Positions 27,182 to 35,014 are shown, counted from the stretch's first letter. The stretch: 64,000 bases of DNA from Allokutzneria sp. A3M-2-11 16 (GCF_024213555.1 NZ_JANAVO010000002.1:186001-250000); one strand, 5' to 3'. Notes: generated by a model not told the origin, from the sequence alone. Numbers and translations are program-made.

Positions 27182-28444
27182 TCACTCGGGTACGTGCTCG
27201 ACCCCGGCGGATGAGCGCGGCACCGGCCGGCCGAGCATCGTGCAGAGCATCGCGGTCTGGAGCGCCTTGCTGGCTGCGGCGATCTTGGGATTGGACCCGA
27301 ACTCGACCCACGTTTCCATTGCGACGAGCATCGTCGCCGCGCGGCTGCCAGTGCGGTCGGTGACGTTGACGGAGAAGTAGCCCGGGATTCCGGCGTCGTG
27401 GCCCCAGAACGTGCCGCACGGCGTGGTGCCGGTCTGGATGCCCAGACCGTAGCCGGGCCCGTCCGGCTGTTCCGGGAGTACCGGCACCGTGGTGCGCATC
27501 TCGGCCAGCTGAGCGGCGGGGAGCAGCTTGCCTGACATCAGCGCGGTGTGGAACCGCGCCAAGTCCCACGCCGTCGACACCACCGCCCCGGCCGCCCCGC
27601 CCCACGACAGGTCGTTGCCGGAGACGTCCACGTGACCATCGCGGCGCGGCCCGGCGAAGTCCCTGAACTCCGCCGGCACACCCGGTGGCATGTGCTCCGC
27701 GTCCGGCTCGTACCCGCGAACGTGCCGCCCGCGCCAGGCGGGGTCCGCGGCGTAGTAGGTGTGCGCGAGGTTCAGCGGCCGGGCGATCCGATCCCGGACC
27801 AGATCCGCCAGGCTCACCCCCGTGACCCGCTCCAGGAGCGCGCCGATCGCCGCGTAGTTGGTGTTGCTGTAGTCCCATTTCGTGCCCGGCGCGAACAGCG
27901 GATCGTGCTTCACCCCCACCGCGAGCAGCTCCGCCGACGTCCACCCCCGCCTGCCCTTGCCCACGATCGACGGCACGACCGCCGGGTCCGCGGTGTAGTC
28001 CGCCAGGCCGCTGGTGTGGTTCAGCAGCATGCGCACCGTGATCGCCTTGCCGCCCGGCACCTCGCCCGGCAACCACTTCTCCACCGGATCGGCCAGCGCG
28101 AGCTCGCCCTCGGCGACCAGTTGCAGCACGAGCGTGGCCATCACCGTCTTCGTGCTGGACCCCACGCGGAACTCGTCGCCCGCCCGGAGCACGTGGTCCC
28201 GCCTCGCCCACCGCGCCTGCTCGGCGATCTCCACCGGCAGGCCACCGCCGTCGTCCACCCGCACGATCACCCCCGGCGCCCCGGCGTCCACCAGCTCCCG
28301 CGCCAACCTCTCCAGCGCCTCCATCTCCAGCGCCGCCGTCGATGTCGTCGTTGCAGCCGCCGGGGCCGCCAGGGCCGCGGCCAGACTGACCACCAGCGCG
28401 GACACCGCGAACATCCGCAGCGCCGAAGAACCACGTCGAGGCAT
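27182..28444 (-). CDS. Secreted serine hydrolase (class C beta-lactamase / D-alanyl-D-alanine carboxypeptidase fold)
   Basis: 420-residue exported enzyme of the serine beta-lactamase-like family. A Sec signal peptide spans about residues 1-31 (hydrophobic core FAVSALVVSLAAALAA, then AAATT). The nucleophile motif SxxK is SSTK in FRVGSSTKTVMATL near residue 98, the YxN motif is YSN in WDYSNTNYAAIGALL, and HTSGL lies between them. A KTG-type third motif is replaced by HDAGIPG near the C terminus, as in carboxypeptidase relatives. Flanked by two direct copies of a 140-bp repeat. Confidence 0.9.
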   Translation of the reverse strand: MPRRGSSALRMFAVSALVVSLAAALAAPAAATTTSTAALEMEALERLARELVDAGAPGVIVRVDDGGGLPVEIAEQARWARRDHVLRAGDEFRVGSSTKTVMATLVLQLVAEGELALADPVEKWLPGEVPGGKAITVRMLLNHTSGLADYTADPAVVPSIVGKGRRGWTSAELLAVGVKHDPLFAPGTKWDYSNTNYAAIGALLERVTGVSLADLVRDRIARPLNLAHTYYAADPAWRGRHVRGYEPDAEHMPPGVPAEFRDFAGPRRDGHVDVSGNDLSWGGAAGAVVSTAWDLARFHTALMSGKLLPAAQLAEMRTTVPVLPEQPDGPGYGLGIQTGTTPCGTFWGHDAGIPGYFSVNVTDRTGSRAATMLVAMETWVEFGSNPKIAAASKALQTAMLCTMLGRPVPRSSAGVEHVPE

Positions 28445-28544
28445 AGATCCTTCTTACCGGATCACAGCATCAACGATGCCGCCCCCAGCGCCGACCGCGA
28501 CAGATGACGATCTTGGCCGGATTTTCGCCATCGGGGGTCGCCCA

Positions 28545-28684
28545 GTCCCCCGCCGAGGTTGGGATGTCTTCAAGTACCCCCAACCCCCACCCGCACCGTC
28601 TCAAACCGCCCCCAACCACGGCCGCACCACGAGGTTGGGGGCGGTTTGAGACCCACGGGAGGGCGGTTCACAGGACTTGAAGAC
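28545..28684 (+). repeat. 140-bp nested palindromic element, copy B
   Basis: Second copy of the element at 27015-27155, same orientation and roughly 87 percent identical by eye, with the same inner and outer arms. From 28700 to 28860 there are imperfect repeats of ACAGCACCACGCTGG; no gene is supported in 28445-28894. Confidence 0.85.
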
Positions 28685-28894
28685 ACCCCAACCCCACGCT
28701 GAGGGCTGCACCAACAGAACCCACAGCACCACGCTGGGCTGCACCGCCAGCACCCGACAACACCGGCGGAAGCCACAGCACCACGCTGGCGCCGCACCGA
28801 CAGCATCGACAGCACCGACGGAAGCTCAGTACCACGCTGGTTCAGCACCGACCGCACCGTGGGGGTGTGGGGGCTCGGCCCCCGCATACGACAA

Positions 28895-28936
28895 CGGCCG
28901 ACCCGGTTCACGCTCTCCGTGAACACAGGTCGGCCG
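28895..28936 (-). terminator. Hairpin after tRNA-Val(GAC)
   Basis: CGGCCGACC (28895-28903) pairs with GGTCGGCCG (28928-28936), with an inner GTTCAC/GTGAAC stem. It begins 4 nt after the tRNA 3' end on the minus strand. Confidence 0.8.
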
Positions 28937-28940
28937 AGGC

Positions 28941-29015
28941 TGGTGGGCGATACAGGGATTGAACCTGTGACCTCTTCCGTGTCAAGGAAGCGCTCTCCCA
29001 CTGAGCTAATCGCCC
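28941..29015 (-). tRNA. tRNA-Val (GAC), encoded CCA
   Basis: A 75-nt cloverleaf with acceptor GGGCGAT/ATCGCCC, anticodon stem CTTCC/GGAAG and loop TTGACAC, giving anticodon GAC. The 3' CCA is encoded. It is identical over all 75 nt to the plus-strand tRNA at 30516-30590. Confidence 0.97.
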
Positions 29016-29058
29016 GCGCGTGGTGCGTGGGTACCGCATGGGAACCAGCATTTCGAGA

Positions 29059-29095
29059 CAGAGGCTCCGAACGGGTGAACCGTTCGGAGCCTCTG
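29059..29095 (-). terminator. Perfect hairpin between two tRNA-Val genes
   Basis: CAGAGGCTCCGAACGG pairs with CCGTTCGGAGCCTCTG around a short GTGAA loop. It lies 6 nt past tRNA-Val(CAC), so that tRNA is probably terminated separately. Confidence 0.8.
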
Positions 29096-29101
29096 GCCTG
29101 C

Positions 29102-29176
29102 TGGTGGGCGATACAGGGATCGAACCTGTGACCTCTTCGGTGTGAACGAAGCGCTCTCCCGCTGAGCTAATCGCCC
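29102..29176 (-). tRNA. tRNA-Val (CAC), encoded CCA
   Basis: A 75-nt cloverleaf with anticodon stem CTTCG/CGAAG and loop TTCACAC, giving anticodon CAC. Acceptor and T arms match tRNA-Val(GAC) nearby; CCA is encoded. Confidence 0.97.
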
Positions 29177-29704
29177 GGGATGGTGCGCCGCTCTCGCGGT
29201 GCGGTGCAAACATTACACAGGCCTGGGCCGAGGACAAAAACGGGGGTCCCGGGCGCGCTGCGGACGATCTCGGTCACGGTCCGCCACCGCCCGGCTACGG
29301 CCCGGCGCGTCGCAGGTCATCGCCCTTTCGGGCGGTCAACAAGACCTTCGATCGACCTCACCCCTCCGGCGGGGTCCTTTGTCGGTTTCCCGGTGTTAGC
29401 GTGAGGCCGCCGCGCCGCCGGGGTACCCGAGTTGGTCACGCCACACGGGAGCACCGGTACGCCAGCGGGGCCGTCCACGGCCCGGCGTCCTCCGCCGGAC
29501 CGCACGGCCCGGACTGGCCACGGCACCCCCCAGATGTGTCGGGCGACCGATTACGGAGCGCAGTCCAACGGTTGCCCAACGAAGAAGTTCTGCCCCGTAC
29601 GGGTGATCTATGAGCGACAGGCGAGCGCGAAGGGCCACATTCGCGTCACAAATATGTCGTTCCGTCGTTCACTTGAGCGGCAGACAGCACGAGAGGCGGC
29701 AACA
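29177..29704. other. Noncoding upstream region of the ssgB-like gene
   Basis: This 528-bp stretch separates the minus-strand tRNAs from the plus-strand ssgB-like gene. Open frames within it lack conserved features. It presumably holds the promoters for both directions; I could not single out a convincing -35/-10 pair. The 3' part from about 29600 is AT-richer, as expected for a regulated promoter. Confidence 0.5.
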
Positions 29705-30130
29705 ATGCGTAACGACCACGTGACTCTGCGCTCCACGGCGGTCTTCGACCTCCTGGCGCCCCGCAGTCCGGCGGTCCCCGTCCAGGTCGAGCTCCGCTAC
29801 GACACCCGCGACCCCTACGCCGTGGTGGCCGCGTTCCGCACCGGCCGGGCGGGCTGGGTCGAGTGGGTCTTCGCCCGCGACCTGCTCGCCGACGGCCTGA
29901 TCGCCGCCGCGGGCGAGGGCGACGTCCGGATCCGCCCGGCGGTCGACGACCCCGAGGTCGTGGTGATCGAACTCAGCTCCCCCTCCGGCCACGCGATGTT
30001 CGAGGCGGCCGCGCAGGAGCTGGCCGACTTCCTGGACCGGACCTACGACCTGATCGTTCCCGGCAACGAGAACCTGTGGGTCAGCGTCGACGACGCGCTG
30101 AGCCACCTGCAGTCAAACGACCTCAGCTGA
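29705..30130 (+). CDS. SsgA/SsgB-family sporulation and cell-division regulator
   Basis: 141-residue member of the actinomycete-specific SsgA-like proteins, which control septum placement and sporulation by interacting with the division machinery. Family hallmarks are VELRYDTRDPYAVVAAF near residues 29-45, WVEWVFARDLLADGL near 54-68 and DVRIRP. ATG at 29705 is favoured by GAGAGGCGG 5 nt upstream and an N-terminal length typical of SsgB. It lies between two inverted identical tRNA-Val genes. Family membership supports a mycelial, sporulating actinomycete. Confidence 0.93.
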   Translation: MRNDHVTLRSTAVFDLLAPRSPAVPVQVELRYDTRDPYAVVAAFRTGRAGWVEWVFARDLLADGLIAAAGEGDVRIRPAVDDPEVVVIELSSPSGHAMFEAAAQELADFLDRTYDLIVPGNENLWVSVDDALSHLQSNDLS

Positions 30131-30183
30131 TTTCGGCGTCTTCGCAGGTCAACTGGCACGCAGCAGCAAACGAGCACCCCGAT

Positions 30184-30213
30184 TTGATCCCGGCGGACGG
30201 TGTCGGATAGTGT
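30184..30213 (+). promoter_or_regulatory. Candidate promoter for the Gly-Cys-Val tRNA array
   Basis: TTGATC (30184-30189), an 18-bp spacer and TAGTGT (30208-30213) resemble a housekeeping promoter about 90 bp before tRNA-Gly. Assigned by eye only. Confidence 0.4.
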
Positions 30214-30304
30214 TTCGCCATCGCCACGGCGGCGGGGACGGGCAAGATCAAGCACCACGGTTGAACACCACGATCGAGCACCGTCAACACAAGCCGGGCA
30301 GCAC

Positions 30305-30377
30305 GCGGATGTAGCGCAGCTGGTAGCGCATCACCTTGCCAAGGTGAGGGTCGCGGGTTCGAATCCCGTCATCCGCT
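30305..30377 (+). tRNA. tRNA-Gly (GCC)
   Basis: A 73-nt cloverleaf with acceptor GCGGATG/CATCCGC, anticodon stem TCACC/GGTGA and loop TTGCCAA, giving anticodon GCC. CCA is not encoded. First of three plus-strand tRNAs. Confidence 0.97.
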
Positions 30378-30442
30378 CGGAAGGCCCTCGTCCGGGCCGA
30401 CTGGATCCTCCGGGGCACTGCCGGTATCGGCCCCAGAGCATC

Positions 30443-30514
30443 GGCGGAGTGGCCGAGTGGCTTAGGCAAGGGCCTGCAAAGCCCTGTACGCGGGTTCGAT
30501 TCCCGCCTCCGCCT
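30443..30514 (+). tRNA. tRNA-Cys (GCA)
   Basis: A 72-nt cloverleaf with acceptor GGCGGAG/CTCCGCC, anticodon stem AGGGC/GCCCT and loop CTGCAAA, giving anticodon GCA. CCA is not encoded. Only one nucleotide separates it from the next tRNA. Confidence 0.97.
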
Positions 30515-30515
30515 C

Positions 30516-30590
30516 GGGCGATTAGCTCAGTGGGAGAGCGCTTCCTTGACACGGAAGAGGTCACAGGTTCAATCCCTGTATCGCCCACCA
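30516..30590 (+). tRNA. tRNA-Val (GAC), encoded CCA, second copy
   Basis: Identical in all 75 nt to the minus-strand tRNA at 28941-29015; loop TTGACAC gives anticodon GAC. It ends the Gly-Cys-Val array and is followed by a strong hairpin. Confidence 0.97.
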
Positions 30591-30608
30591 GTGACAGACG
30601 CTGGTCAC

Positions 30609-30641
30609 AAGCCCCATCCCTCCTCGTGAGGGGTGGGGCTT
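30609..30641 (+). terminator. Hairpin ending the tRNA array
   Basis: AAGCCCCATCCC (30609-30620) pairs with GGGGTGGGGCTT (30630-30641) with one G-T-type offset; the loop holds CTCCTCGTGA. It lies 18 nt after the tRNA 3' end. Confidence 0.85.
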
Positions 30642-30769
30642 CAGTGTTGTCGGGCAGACCGAAGCACGGTGCTCGTCGCTGACCCGTCGTCGGCGCGGAC
30701 CGTGGCTCCGATCGCGGTCGAGTTTTCGGGTGTCGATCCCGCGAGAGAAATGGGCGCACCTTCTGGTAG

Positions 30770-31093
30770 CCGGGAACGGGAAGGCTTCCACGGAAGAGTG
30801 CGTACAACTACTTCGCTTTGATCGATAACGACTTCAGCACATATGACCGGCCGATCTTCCTTTTCCGGGAATCCTCGGATGATCCTGGCCCCGAAAGCCA
30901 GGAGACCTTCGATTACCACGCCGAGTTGACGTGGCACAAGTGCGCCGTGCTGGATTCTTTTCGGAACGGCGCAGGCCGCCGCTGCCGCCGCTTCCGCTTC
31001 TTCGTCGTGGTCCGGGAATGGGACCTGGCCCCGGGCTTCACCGCGGAACAGGCTTACACCAGCGACCTGGAATGGCGCCGTTCCCATCACTGC
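30770..31093 (+). pseudogene. Probable remnant of a hypothetical gene
   Basis: The frame reads YNYFALIDNDFSTYDRP, then ELTWHKCAVLDSFRNG and YTSDLEWRR, with coding-like composition, and recalls small actinomycete proteins that begin with YFALVDD. No ATG or GTG precedes the conserved start in this frame (a stop lies at 30767-30769; only TTG at 30818 is available), and the 3' end runs into a terminator hairpin. A 5' frameshift or truncation is likely. Function unknown. Confidence 0.35.
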
Positions 31094-31134
31094 CACGAAG
31101 CCCCGTCCTTCGGTTCGAAGGGCGGGGCTTCGTG
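31094..31134. terminator. Strong bidirectional hairpin
   Basis: CACGAAGCCCCGTCCTTCG pairs almost perfectly with CGAAGGGCGGGGCTTCGTG around a TT-type tetraloop. It stands 15 nt after the stop of the minus-strand methyltransferase gene and can serve both strands. Confidence 0.85.
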
Positions 31135-31148
31135 CTGTCGCGGGAGTT

Positions 31149-31754
31149 TCAGCGGCGGGTGAGGCGGTACCAGGTGGGGCCCGCGTCGGGGCGGCGGCGG
31201 ATGCTGCCGGGGGTCACCGAGACCAGGTCCCAGTGCGGCGCGAACGCGGTGTCGATCTCCTCGCGGGTGACGCTCAGCGGGCCCTTGGTGAAGGCGTAGA
31301 GGACCAGCGTCGCGCCGGGGGCGGCCAGCTCGGCGATTCCCTTGGCGTACAAGGCTTTCGCCTCGTCCCGCAGGCTGTGCGAGCAGCCGAAGTCGAGCAG
31401 GAAGTCATACGGCCCGCCCAGCCCGGCCGAGGGGATGTCGAGCAGGTCGCACTCCACGAAGTCGACGGAGACGCCCTGCTCGGCGGCCTTCTTCTCGGCC
31501 AGCTTCAACGCCTGCGGGGCGATGTCGACACCGGTGACCTGCCAGCCGTGCTCGGCGAGGTAGACCGACTTGGTGCCCGCGCCGCAGCCGAGGTCGATGG
31601 CCCGGCCGGGGGTGAGCCGGTCGGGGCCCTCGATCAGCTCGACCAGCTCCGGCATCGGCTTGCCGAGGTCCCACGGCGAGATGCCCAGCCGGTAGGCGAG
31701 GTTGTAGATGGTGTTCGTCAGCTTCGAGGAGCGCTGGCGCTGGGTGCTCGTCAC
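31149..31754 (-). CDS. Class I SAM-dependent methyltransferase
   Basis: 201-residue Rossmann-fold methyltransferase with substrate unknown. Motif I is AIDLGCGAGTKSVYLAEHG near residues 52-70, motif II VTGVDIAPQAL, and the acidic VECDLLD follows; the pattern resembles TehB-like and small-molecule methyltransferases. GTG at 31754 is supported by GAGAAGGA just upstream. It lies behind the LuxR-type gene with 19 nt between them and so is likely on that transcript. It is not of the SPOUT type that confers thiostrepton resistance. A role in the thiopeptide pathway is possible but unproven. Confidence 0.85.
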   Translation of the reverse strand: MTSTQRQRSSKLTNTIYNLAYRLGISPWDLGKPMPELVELIEGPDRLTPGRAIDLGCGAGTKSVYLAEHGWQVTGVDIAPQALKLAEKKAAEQGVSVDFVECDLLDIPSAGLGGPYDFLLDFGCSHSLRDEAKALYAKGIAELAAPGATLVLYAFTKGPLSVTREEIDTAFAPHWDLVSVTPGSIRRRPDAGPTWYRLTRR

Positions 31755-31773
31755 GGTGTCCTTCTCTCCTTCG

Positions 31774-32394
31774 TCAGCGGGCCGAGATGGCACCGGAGAA
31801 CAGCTCTGAGCGCCGTTTGGCGCCCATCTTGCGCAGGATCGAGGCGACGTGGTTCTTCGCCGTGTTGGGGCTGATGCTCAGGGAGCGCCCGATCTGCTCG
31901 TTGGTACATCGCTTGGAGACCAGCCACAGCACCTCGTGCTCGCGGGAGGTCAGGGTCTCGGAGTCGCCGAAGCTGACCTGCTGCCGCGGGTCGCGGGGCG
32001 GGCCGAACAGCCATTCCCGGTTGCCCCGCAGCGTCGAGGCGATCGCCGCGGCCAGCCGCTCCGGCGACTCCCTCGTCGAGACGAAGGAGTCGACGCCGGA
32101 GAGGTAGCAGAACTTGAACTCCACCTCGGAGCCGAGGTCCCCGAAGGCGACCACGTGCGGTCTGCGGGCGGTCTCCTTGAGCGCGCGGCAGAGCTCGAAG
32201 CACTCCTCCAGGGTCGGGCTGTGCGGGTCGACCACGACCAGGCCGACGTCGCCGTCGCGGACCCCGCGCAACGCGTGCTCCGGGGTGGGCGCGTGACTGA
32301 AACCGGCGACCTGGCGGAGTTCGGCCGACTTCGCCAGCACCGTGGCGATCCCGACCGCGGTCACCGGTGTGAATCCATGAAGCAGAGCCTGCAT
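31774..32394 (-). CDS. LuxR/NarL-type response regulator, candidate pathway regulator
   Basis: 206-residue transcription regulator. The N-terminal part is a diverged receiver domain with GLVVVDPHSPTLEECFELC, where Asp56 could be the phosphoacceptor; the usual DD pair at the start is missing. The C-terminal LuxR helix-turn-helix is clear: LTSREHEVLWLVSKRCTNEQ and IGRSLSISPNTAKNHVASIL. ATG at 32394 is preferred to ATG at 32421 because GGGGGA lies 5 nt upstream. No kinase gene is adjacent. It lies 372 bp beyond the last thiopeptide operon gene, on the same strand, and is the nearest regulator to the cluster. Confidence 0.85.
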   Translation of the reverse strand: MQALLHGFTPVTAVGIATVLAKSAELRQVAGFSHAPTPEHALRGVRDGDVGLVVVDPHSPTLEECFELCRALKETARRPHVVAFGDLGSEVEFKFCYLSGVDSFVSTRESPERLAAAIASTLRGNREWLFGPPRDPRQQVSFGDSETLTSREHEVLWLVSKRCTNEQIGRSLSISPNTAKNHVASILRKMGAKRRSELFSGAISAR

Positions 32395-32543
32395 CTTGTC
32401 CCCCAGACAGATGATTCTCATGTCTCACCGGACGCGTGTGTTCCGGGATCGCGACCCCCAGTGGTTTCGATCCCCGGTCCGGCTCCCGCGCCGCCCGCAC
32501 CGATCCGAAAAATCCCCAGAGGATCGGTCTGCCGTGCGGTGCG

Positions 32544-32588
32544 ATCCCGATCCTGAGTGTTCGAAACGTGAACCGCAAGGATCGGGAT
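32544..32588. promoter_or_regulatory. Inverted repeat in the leader of the LuxR-type gene
   Basis: ATCCCGATCCT (32544-32554) and AGGATCGGGAT (32578-32588) form perfect 11-bp arms with a 23-nt loop. It lies between the thiopeptide operon end and the regulator gene, and could be a terminator for the former or a leader element of the latter. Confidence 0.5.
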
Positions 32589-32616
32589 ATTGAATTACAT
32601 GCACCAGCATACGATT

Positions 32617-32645
32617 GCGTTAGGTCACGCCGGGCTCATTGTCAA
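32617..32645 (-). promoter_or_regulatory. Candidate promoter of the LuxR-type gene
   Basis: On the minus strand TTGACA (32645-32640) is followed after 17 bp by TAACGC (32622-32617). The -35 is a perfect consensus; the -10 is weak. A start near 32610 would leave about 215 nt of leader before the ATG at 32394. Confidence 0.45.
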
Positions 32646-32765
32646 GAAACGTAGAACAAGCTCTTATACGGCCCCGTGAACAGGGGACACGGGGTCCGGG
32701 CCGCGCCCCGGATCTTCGGATACCGCCCCACGACGTGCCCGCACGGTGGTATAGGCGCGACGCGG

Positions 32766-33101
32766 TCAGGCCTGCATCGCCCGGCCGACGCGGGAAAGGG
32801 TCTCGAACATGCTCTGCCCTTCGGCGATCGCCTCGACTTCGAAAACACTGTATGACGTCGGCCCGTAGCCGATGAGCTCCTTTGCTTTGCTGACCTCGAA
32901 AGGGCCATTCATGTGTTCCGGGGAGTCCCAGAGGTAGACCGCGCCCCACACGCCGCGTTCGGAGTTGGAGAACCACGTCTTCTGCCGCATCCCGGGCAGC
33001 GTGGAGAACGCGTCGACGGCGTAGTCGCGGAGGTAGGAGCGCAGGCTCTCCACGGTGGCGGTGGACTCGGTGAGATCCCAGACGATGATCACCACGTACA
33101 T
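32766..33101 (-). CDS. Small ABM-like (ferredoxin-fold) protein of the thiopeptide operon
   Basis: 111-residue protein with the pattern of antibiotic-biosynthesis monooxygenase-like (YdhR-type) alpha/beta proteins: MYVVIIVWDLTESTATVESL, then DAFSTLPGMRQKTWF and GAVYLWDSPEHMNG. No cofactor motif is seen, as usual for this fold. It is the last gene of the thiopeptide operon, 17 nt behind the YcaO gene. Terminal-amide formation on a serine-extended thiopeptide is done by a small protein, NosA, in nosiheptide biosynthesis; because the core here also ends in Ser, this protein is a candidate for that step. That is inference, and homology to NosA was not tested. Confidence 0.75.
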   Translation of the reverse strand: MYVVIIVWDLTESTATVESLRSYLRDYAVDAFSTLPGMRQKTWFSNSERGVWGAVYLWDSPEHMNGPFEVSKAKELIGYGPTSYSVFEVEAIAEGQSMFETLSRVGRAMQA

Positions 33102-33118
33102 GTCGTGCTCCTCGGTCC

Positions 33119-35014
33119 TCAGGGGAAGGGGTGCGGGTCGGGGTTGATCTCCTCGGCGGTGAGCGGCCGGTCGCTCATGCCCAGCCGGTGCGGCACCTCG
33201 CGCAGCCTCGGCAGTCCGTCCACCCGGCGGAAGCGGTGGCCGAAGGTCATCGGCAGGGTGCCGGGGATGATCACCTTCACGCAGGCCAGATCGCCCGCGG
33301 CGTGCTCGGGCGTGGTCTGGTCGACCACCACCACGTCCATGCCGTCGGCCAGGTAGCGGCCGACGAGCTCGCGCAGGTCGTCGGTGAGGTCGGCGTTGCC
33401 GAAACCGCGTGGCAGGTCCGCGAAGGTGCTCCGGCGCGCGGAGCTCACCAGGAAGTCCAGCCGGGCGAAGGCCGACGGGTCGCCACTGGCCAGGGCGTGA
33501 TCGGGCATGTCGGCGACCAGCTCGGGATCGGCGGCCATCGCCCGCGCGCGTCGCGCCTGCTCCGGAAATGCCTCGACGAGCGCGGACAGGATCGGGCCGA
33601 GTTCGCTGAGCGCGTTCTCCGCCGCCCGTTCCGGATCGGGGTGCGAGCCCGCGGCGCAGACCACCTTCGGGTGCCCCGGCCGGTCGTGTTCGTCGACGGC
33701 CATCGCCCAGATCGAGGGCACCCGCTGTTCCAGGGTGATGTCGAAGATCGACACGTGGTAGCCGGTCTCGGCCTCCAGGGTCCGCACCAGCGCGGGCACC
33801 GTGCGGTCGGCGGCCGACTCCGGGTCGATCCTCGGCACGCCCATGCGGGCGTACCAGGTCATCAGGAACGCGTCCCGCTCGGCGACCTCCAGGATGCCGT
33901 AGAAGATCGCCTCTTCCAGGCAGCCGCCGAGCGCGCAGCCGTTGGAGATCTCGTAGACGAACGGTGCCGGGGTCCCTTCCGGGCGCGGGGCGCGGTAGTA
34001 CGCGTACGCCTCGGGCACCAGGATCGGCTCCTGGCGGGCGAAGGAGTACCCCCACACCCACCGGTACTCCGCGTCCGGGTCGAACGGCGCGAACCGGAAG
34101 CCGGGCTGCGCGTAGGACTCGGCCGGATGCGCGCCGAGGGTGTTCGGGTCCAGCGCGTGCTCGCGGATTTCGTTGTACGAAGCCATGATCACCGTGTCGC
34201 GACCACCGGGCTCGACACCGCCGTAGCGCTCCAGCGCCTCCAGTACCGCGGTGAGTTCGCTCGCGCGGTAACTGCGGGTTCGGCCGTAGCCGCTCTCCAC
34301 GGCGAGGCTGCGCAGGCCCATGGGCGCGGACGCGAGGGCGAGACCGCCGTCGCCGCCCCGGTACAGCGCGCGGATGATGCCGGTCTCGGAGTCCACATAG
34401 GACTCGATCAGCGAGTTCGCGGTGTCGTCGGTGACCGGGCGAACGCGGTAGACCTCCGGCGCGGGTTTGGGTTGGGGGCGCAGGACGATCCTGGCCAGCT
34501 CGGCGGAGTCCGCGGGCAACGTGCCGCAGTCCGGGCAGCGCGGATCGGGCAGGAACCGGTGTTCGGTGATGCGCAGCGTCTCCAGGTCCACGTAGAGCAG
34601 GCGCTGGCGAGGGTTCGCGAGTTCCGCACCGACGAGCGCCGCGACCAGGTCGGCGGCGAGCGGGGTGAGCCACGAGGACGGCGTGTCGGCGAGGGTGTCG
34701 CCGTGCTGTGCCAGCACCGCGTCGTGGCCACGGGGTTGCTTGCGCGCCAAGCGTCTCCGGAGTTCCGCGCAGGCCGCGCAGCCCGGTTCGCCCGGCAGCT
34801 CGACCGGCCCGATCACGACCCGGCCCAGCTCCGCGCGCACGGGCAGCCACGGGAGTTTCCGCTCGCGCACGGAGGCGTAGTCACGGGTGTCCCAGCCGTC
34901 CGTGGCCACGACGATCGCCGTGGACTCGGCGCTCACCTCGCCTTCGGCACTGAGGAAGTCGGTGATGGTCTCGGCGAGAAGACCCTTGCCGAGCACTGTG
35001 ATCGGCTCACCCAT
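33119..35014 (-). CDS. YcaO-domain azoline-forming cyclodehydratase (TbtG-type)
   Basis: ATP-dependent enzyme that turns core cysteines into thiazolines, working with the RRE/Ocin-ThiF partner encoded upstream. The 631-residue protein has an N-terminal E1-like region with two Cys pairs (GCAACAE near 82 and RCPDCG near 161) that should bind zinc, and a YcaO domain from about residue 195. YcaO features include GYGRTRSYRASELTAVLEALER, the ATP-binding Glu-rich ISNGCALGGCLEEAIFYGIL and VAERDAFLMTWY. The C terminus ends PHPFP, the PxPxP tail typical of peptide-modifying YcaO proteins. The start overlaps the partner gene by 8 nt. Confidence 0.96.
   Translation of the reverse strand: MGEPITVLGKGLLAETITDFLSAEGEVSAESTAIVVATDGWDTRDYASVRERKLPWLPVRAELGRVVIGPVELPGEPGCAACAELRRRLARKQPRGHDAVLAQHGDTLADTPSSWLTPLAADLVAALVGAELANPRQRLLYVDLETLRITEHRFLPDPRCPDCGTLPADSAELARIVLRPQPKPAPEVYRVRPVTDDTANSLIESYVDSETGIIRALYRGGDGGLALASAPMGLRSLAVESGYGRTRSYRASELTAVLEALERYGGVEPGGRDTVIMASYNEIREHALDPNTLGAHPAESYAQPGFRFAPFDPDAEYRWVWGYSFARQEPILVPEAYAYYRAPRPEGTPAPFVYEISNGCALGGCLEEAIFYGILEVAERDAFLMTWYARMGVPRIDPESAADRTVPALVRTLEAETGYHVSIFDITLEQRVPSIWAMAVDEHDRPGHPKVVCAAGSHPDPERAAENALSELGPILSALVEAFPEQARRARAMAADPELVADMPDHALASGDPSAFARLDFLVSSARRSTFADLPRGFGNADLTDDLRELVGRYLADGMDVVVVDQTTPEHAAGDLACVKVIIPGTLPMTFGHRFRRVDGLPRLREVPHRLGMSDRPLTAEEINPDPHPFP

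Noticed and set aside
28941-30590. Integration site of an integrative element at the tRNA genes
   Set aside because: No integrase gene and no partial tRNA 3'-end duplication as attachment site are visible; both Val genes are complete.
31149-31754. Thiazole C-methyltransferase of the thiopeptide pathway
   Set aside because: Known thiazole methylation in thiomuracin/GE2270 uses radical SAM enzymes; this is a class I enzyme with no CxxxCxxC motif and is separated from the operon by the regulator gene.
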